Source: Methylocystaceae bacterium
Lineage (GTDB): Bacteria > Pseudomonadota > Alphaproteobacteria > Rhizobiales > Beijerinckiaceae
Direction of reading: 5' to 3'
Length of the DNA: 6,192 nt
Assembly: GCA_003152255.1 (NCBI GenBank)
Contig: PLZT01000091.1
Location: 1 to 6,192 of the forward strand
Below are positions 5,041 to 6,192 of the stretch, one piece after another (positions within the stretch are counted from its first letter, which is position 1; each line of letters opens with the position of its first letter). The notes beneath the pieces were generated by a model. It did not search any database and was not told where the DNA came from. It saw only the letters and a list, made by a program, of their open reading frames with translations. Position numbers and translations under genes: made by a program.

Positions 5041-6039
5041 CTAGAGCCGAATCCTCTCCACCTCGTCCTGCGTGAGCCGCTCCTTGGTGCGGTCGTAAAG
5101 TTTGGTCGTGCGCGGACTCTCGTGTGCCGCCATTTCCTGCGCGTGTTCCAGCGCGCCGCCATTGGCAAGATAAGCGGTGATGCCGGTCGCACGGAATGTG
5201 TGATTGCCGATCGGCGCGTGAATGCCGACGGCGACAGCGCGTCGCCGGATCATGCGCCACGCGTCGGATTGATTCATGGGCTGCTCGGATAACGCGGTCG
5301 CGTTGTGTCCGCGACTGGTTCGGAAGATCGGGCCCTTGCGGTCCTCGGCAATGCCGGCGGCGGCAATATAGGCATGCAGCGCCTCGGCGAGCGCATGATG
5401 GCAAGGCATGGTGTGATGCTTGCCGCCTTTCTCATGCAGTCGAAGCCGCCAGCCCGCTCCTTGCGGCCGAAGGTCCTCCACCTTCATTTTCAGCGCGGCG
5501 GTGATGCGCGCGAACGAATAGGTGAGCGTGGCGATCAGCGCCCGGTCGCGCAAGTCGCGCACCGTGTCGGTTGGAATGGAGTCGAGGAGCTTGCGCCAGT
5601 CCGGGGCGTCGAGCACCGGCGTCTTGCCGGTCTTCACCACGTGCTTCGGGCCGCGCACGGCCGACGCTGGGTTTGCCGGCATAACCTGGCCGGTGATCAG
5701 CCAATCGAACAGCATGCGCACGGCGGCGAGCTGCTGCTTCACGCACGGTAGCGAATGGGTCTGCTGGAGCGTCTCTATATAAGTGGCGACATCGAACGGC
5801 CGGATAGTCGTCAGCGTCAGGCCGCGATCTTCGCACCAGGCGAAGAATTGCCGGCAAGCCCGCGCATAAGCCCGGCGCGTGTTCGGATTGCGGATGTTGG
5901 CGGTGAAAAATTCAATGTAGCGCCAAGCGGCATGTTCGCCGACGTCGGCGATCAGCGCCGGCACCAGGTGACCGTCGACCAAGGTCGCGAGCGCGCCGGG
6001 TTGGAGGATCGCGGGAAGATGAGGATCGGGTGGCGACAT
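5041..6039 (-). CDS. Tyrosine-type site-specific recombinase/integrase
   Basis: This complete 332-residue tyrosine recombinase cuts and rejoins DNA at specific sites through a phosphotyrosine intermediate. An N-terminal SAM-like core-binding domain spans about residues 38-125 (RNPNTRRAYARACRQFFAWC, VKQQLAAVRMLFDWL). The catalytic domain carries R178 (YSFARITAALKM), a lysine in LHEKGGKHHTMP (K204 or K207), H280-x-x-R283 (NHTFRATG), H306 (AAHES) and the nucleophile Y315 (TTKLYDR). All catalytic residues are present, so it should be active. It starts at ATG 6039 without an obvious ribosome-binding site. A palindrome at 6058-6095 lies just upstream, and a small gene follows after 30 bases. The remnant at 1858-2184 is a diverged relative of its C-terminal quarter. 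It may drive integration, excision or resolution of this element; the target site is not visible. Confidence 0.93.
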   Translation of the reverse strand: MSPPDPHLPAILQPGALATLVDGHLVPALIADVGEHAAWRYIEFFTANIRNPNTRRAYARACRQFFAWCEDRGLTLTTIRPFDVATYIETLQQTHSLPCVKQQLAAVRMLFDWLITGQVMPANPASAVRGPKHVVKTGKTPVLDAPDWRKLLDSIPTDTVRDLRDRALIATLTYSFARITAALKMKVEDLRPQGAGWRLRLHEKGGKHHTMPCHHALAEALHAYIAAAGIAEDRKGPIFRTSRGHNATALSEQPMNQSDAWRMIRRRAVAVGIHAPIGNHTFRATGITAYLANGGALEHAQEMAAHESPRTTKLYDRTKERLTQDEVERIRL

Positions 6040-6042
6040 AGT

Positions 6043-6071
6043 TTGAGCTTAACACAAATCTCACGCATGAT
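6043..6071 (+). promoter_or_regulatory. Promoter of the right-edge gene
   Basis: TTGAGC (6043-6048) is followed after 17 bases by CATGAT (6066-6071), four of six matches each. The -10 lies inside the left arm of the palindrome at 6058-6095, so a bound repressor would block it. Transcription would begin near 6078, about 31 bases before the ATG at 6109. Confidence 0.4.
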
Positions 6072-6095
6072 AAAAGGCGTTATCATGCGTGAGAT
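6058..6095. repeat. 16-bp perfect inverted repeat, probable shared operator
   Basis: ATCTCACGCATGATAA (6058-6073) is perfectly repeated in inverse at 6080-6095 around AAGGCG. It occupies the space between the divergent recombinase and right-edge genes, 18 bases from the recombinase start and 13 from the other. It probably binds a dimeric regulator controlling one or both, perhaps the product of the right-edge gene (inference). Confidence 0.75.
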
Positions 6096-6108
6096 GGGCG
6101 GGGAGCGT

Positions 6109-6192
6109 ATGCGATCTATGATTGAGAAAATACATTATCGAGATCCGCAGTTGCGAACTGATTTACGCCATGCGGGAAATTCGCTTCAGGCG
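6109..6192 (+). CDS. Partial gene, possible small HTH regulator (runs off window)
   Basis: An open frame from ATG 6109 reads MRSMIEKIHYRDPQLRTDLR then HAGNSLQA and continues past the window end. GGGGAG lies at 6100-6105, only three bases before that ATG. An in-frame ATG at 6118 is a reasonable alternative, and ATGs at 6085 and 6094 are also in frame. The segment Q-L-R-T-D-L-R-H-A-G-N-S-L-Q resembles the start of Ner/Nlp-type helix-turn-helix proteins, where A-L-R-K-A-G-x-S-L-A begins the recognition domain. Only 28 residues are visible, so this is a tentative reading. Divergence from the recombinase across a palindrome fits a regulator. Confidence 0.45.
   Translation, partial: MRSMIEKIHYRDPQLRTDLRHAGNSLQA

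Noticed and set aside
5196..5857. Several frames overlapping the intact recombinase gene
   Set aside because: All are shadows; the recombinase frame contains every catalytic motif.

Overview
The window looks like an accessory region, a plasmid or genomic island, from a GC-rich alphaproteobacterium. This is inferred from GC-rich codon use, site-specific recombinase genes, a toxin-antitoxin module, small regulatory genes next to long perfect palindromes, and no housekeeping gene. The species cannot be named from sequence alone.

Layout from left to right. (1) Positions 78-647, minus strand: a helical protein with a MazE-like N-terminus. Its promoter lies across a 15-bp inverted repeat, which suggests autorepression. 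(2) Positions 696-968: a divergent intergenic region with a strongly AT-rich core. (3) Positions 969-1792, plus strand: a two-gene operon of a 50-residue single-pass membrane protein (too short for routine gene calling) and, overlapping it by 4 nt, a protein with two winged-helix repeats that may be a regulator or a Rep-like DNA-binding protein. (4) Positions 1858-2184, minus strand: the 3' remnant of a tyrosine recombinase gene. (5) Positions 2306-4335, plus strand: the centrepiece, a type IV AbiE-type toxin-antitoxin operon. AbiEi-like antitoxin and AbiEii-like nucleotidyltransferase toxin overlap by 41 nt. Upstream lie two tandem promoters and two very long perfect palindromes with the same 17-bp core but different outer arms. 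(6) Positions 4336-4602: a gap with two hairpins and a doubtful 37-codon ORF. (7) Positions 4603-6039, minus strand: a complete 332-residue tyrosine recombinase followed 30 bp later by a small protein of unknown function. (8) Positions 6043-6192: a 16-bp-arm palindrome over a plus-strand promoter and the start of a gene cut by the window edge, possibly a small helix-turn-helix regulator.

How it fits together: the AbiE operon is probably cargo between two recombinase genes in the same orientation, one dead and one intact. It would stabilise the replicon or abort phage infection. Most genes here appear to have a palindromic operator on or beside their own promoter. The least ordinary signal is the AbiE control region. 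Each palindrome stays perfectly self-complementary although the outer arms of the two are unrelated in sequence, which points to selection or correction acting on pairing itself and not only on a protein-binding half-site.
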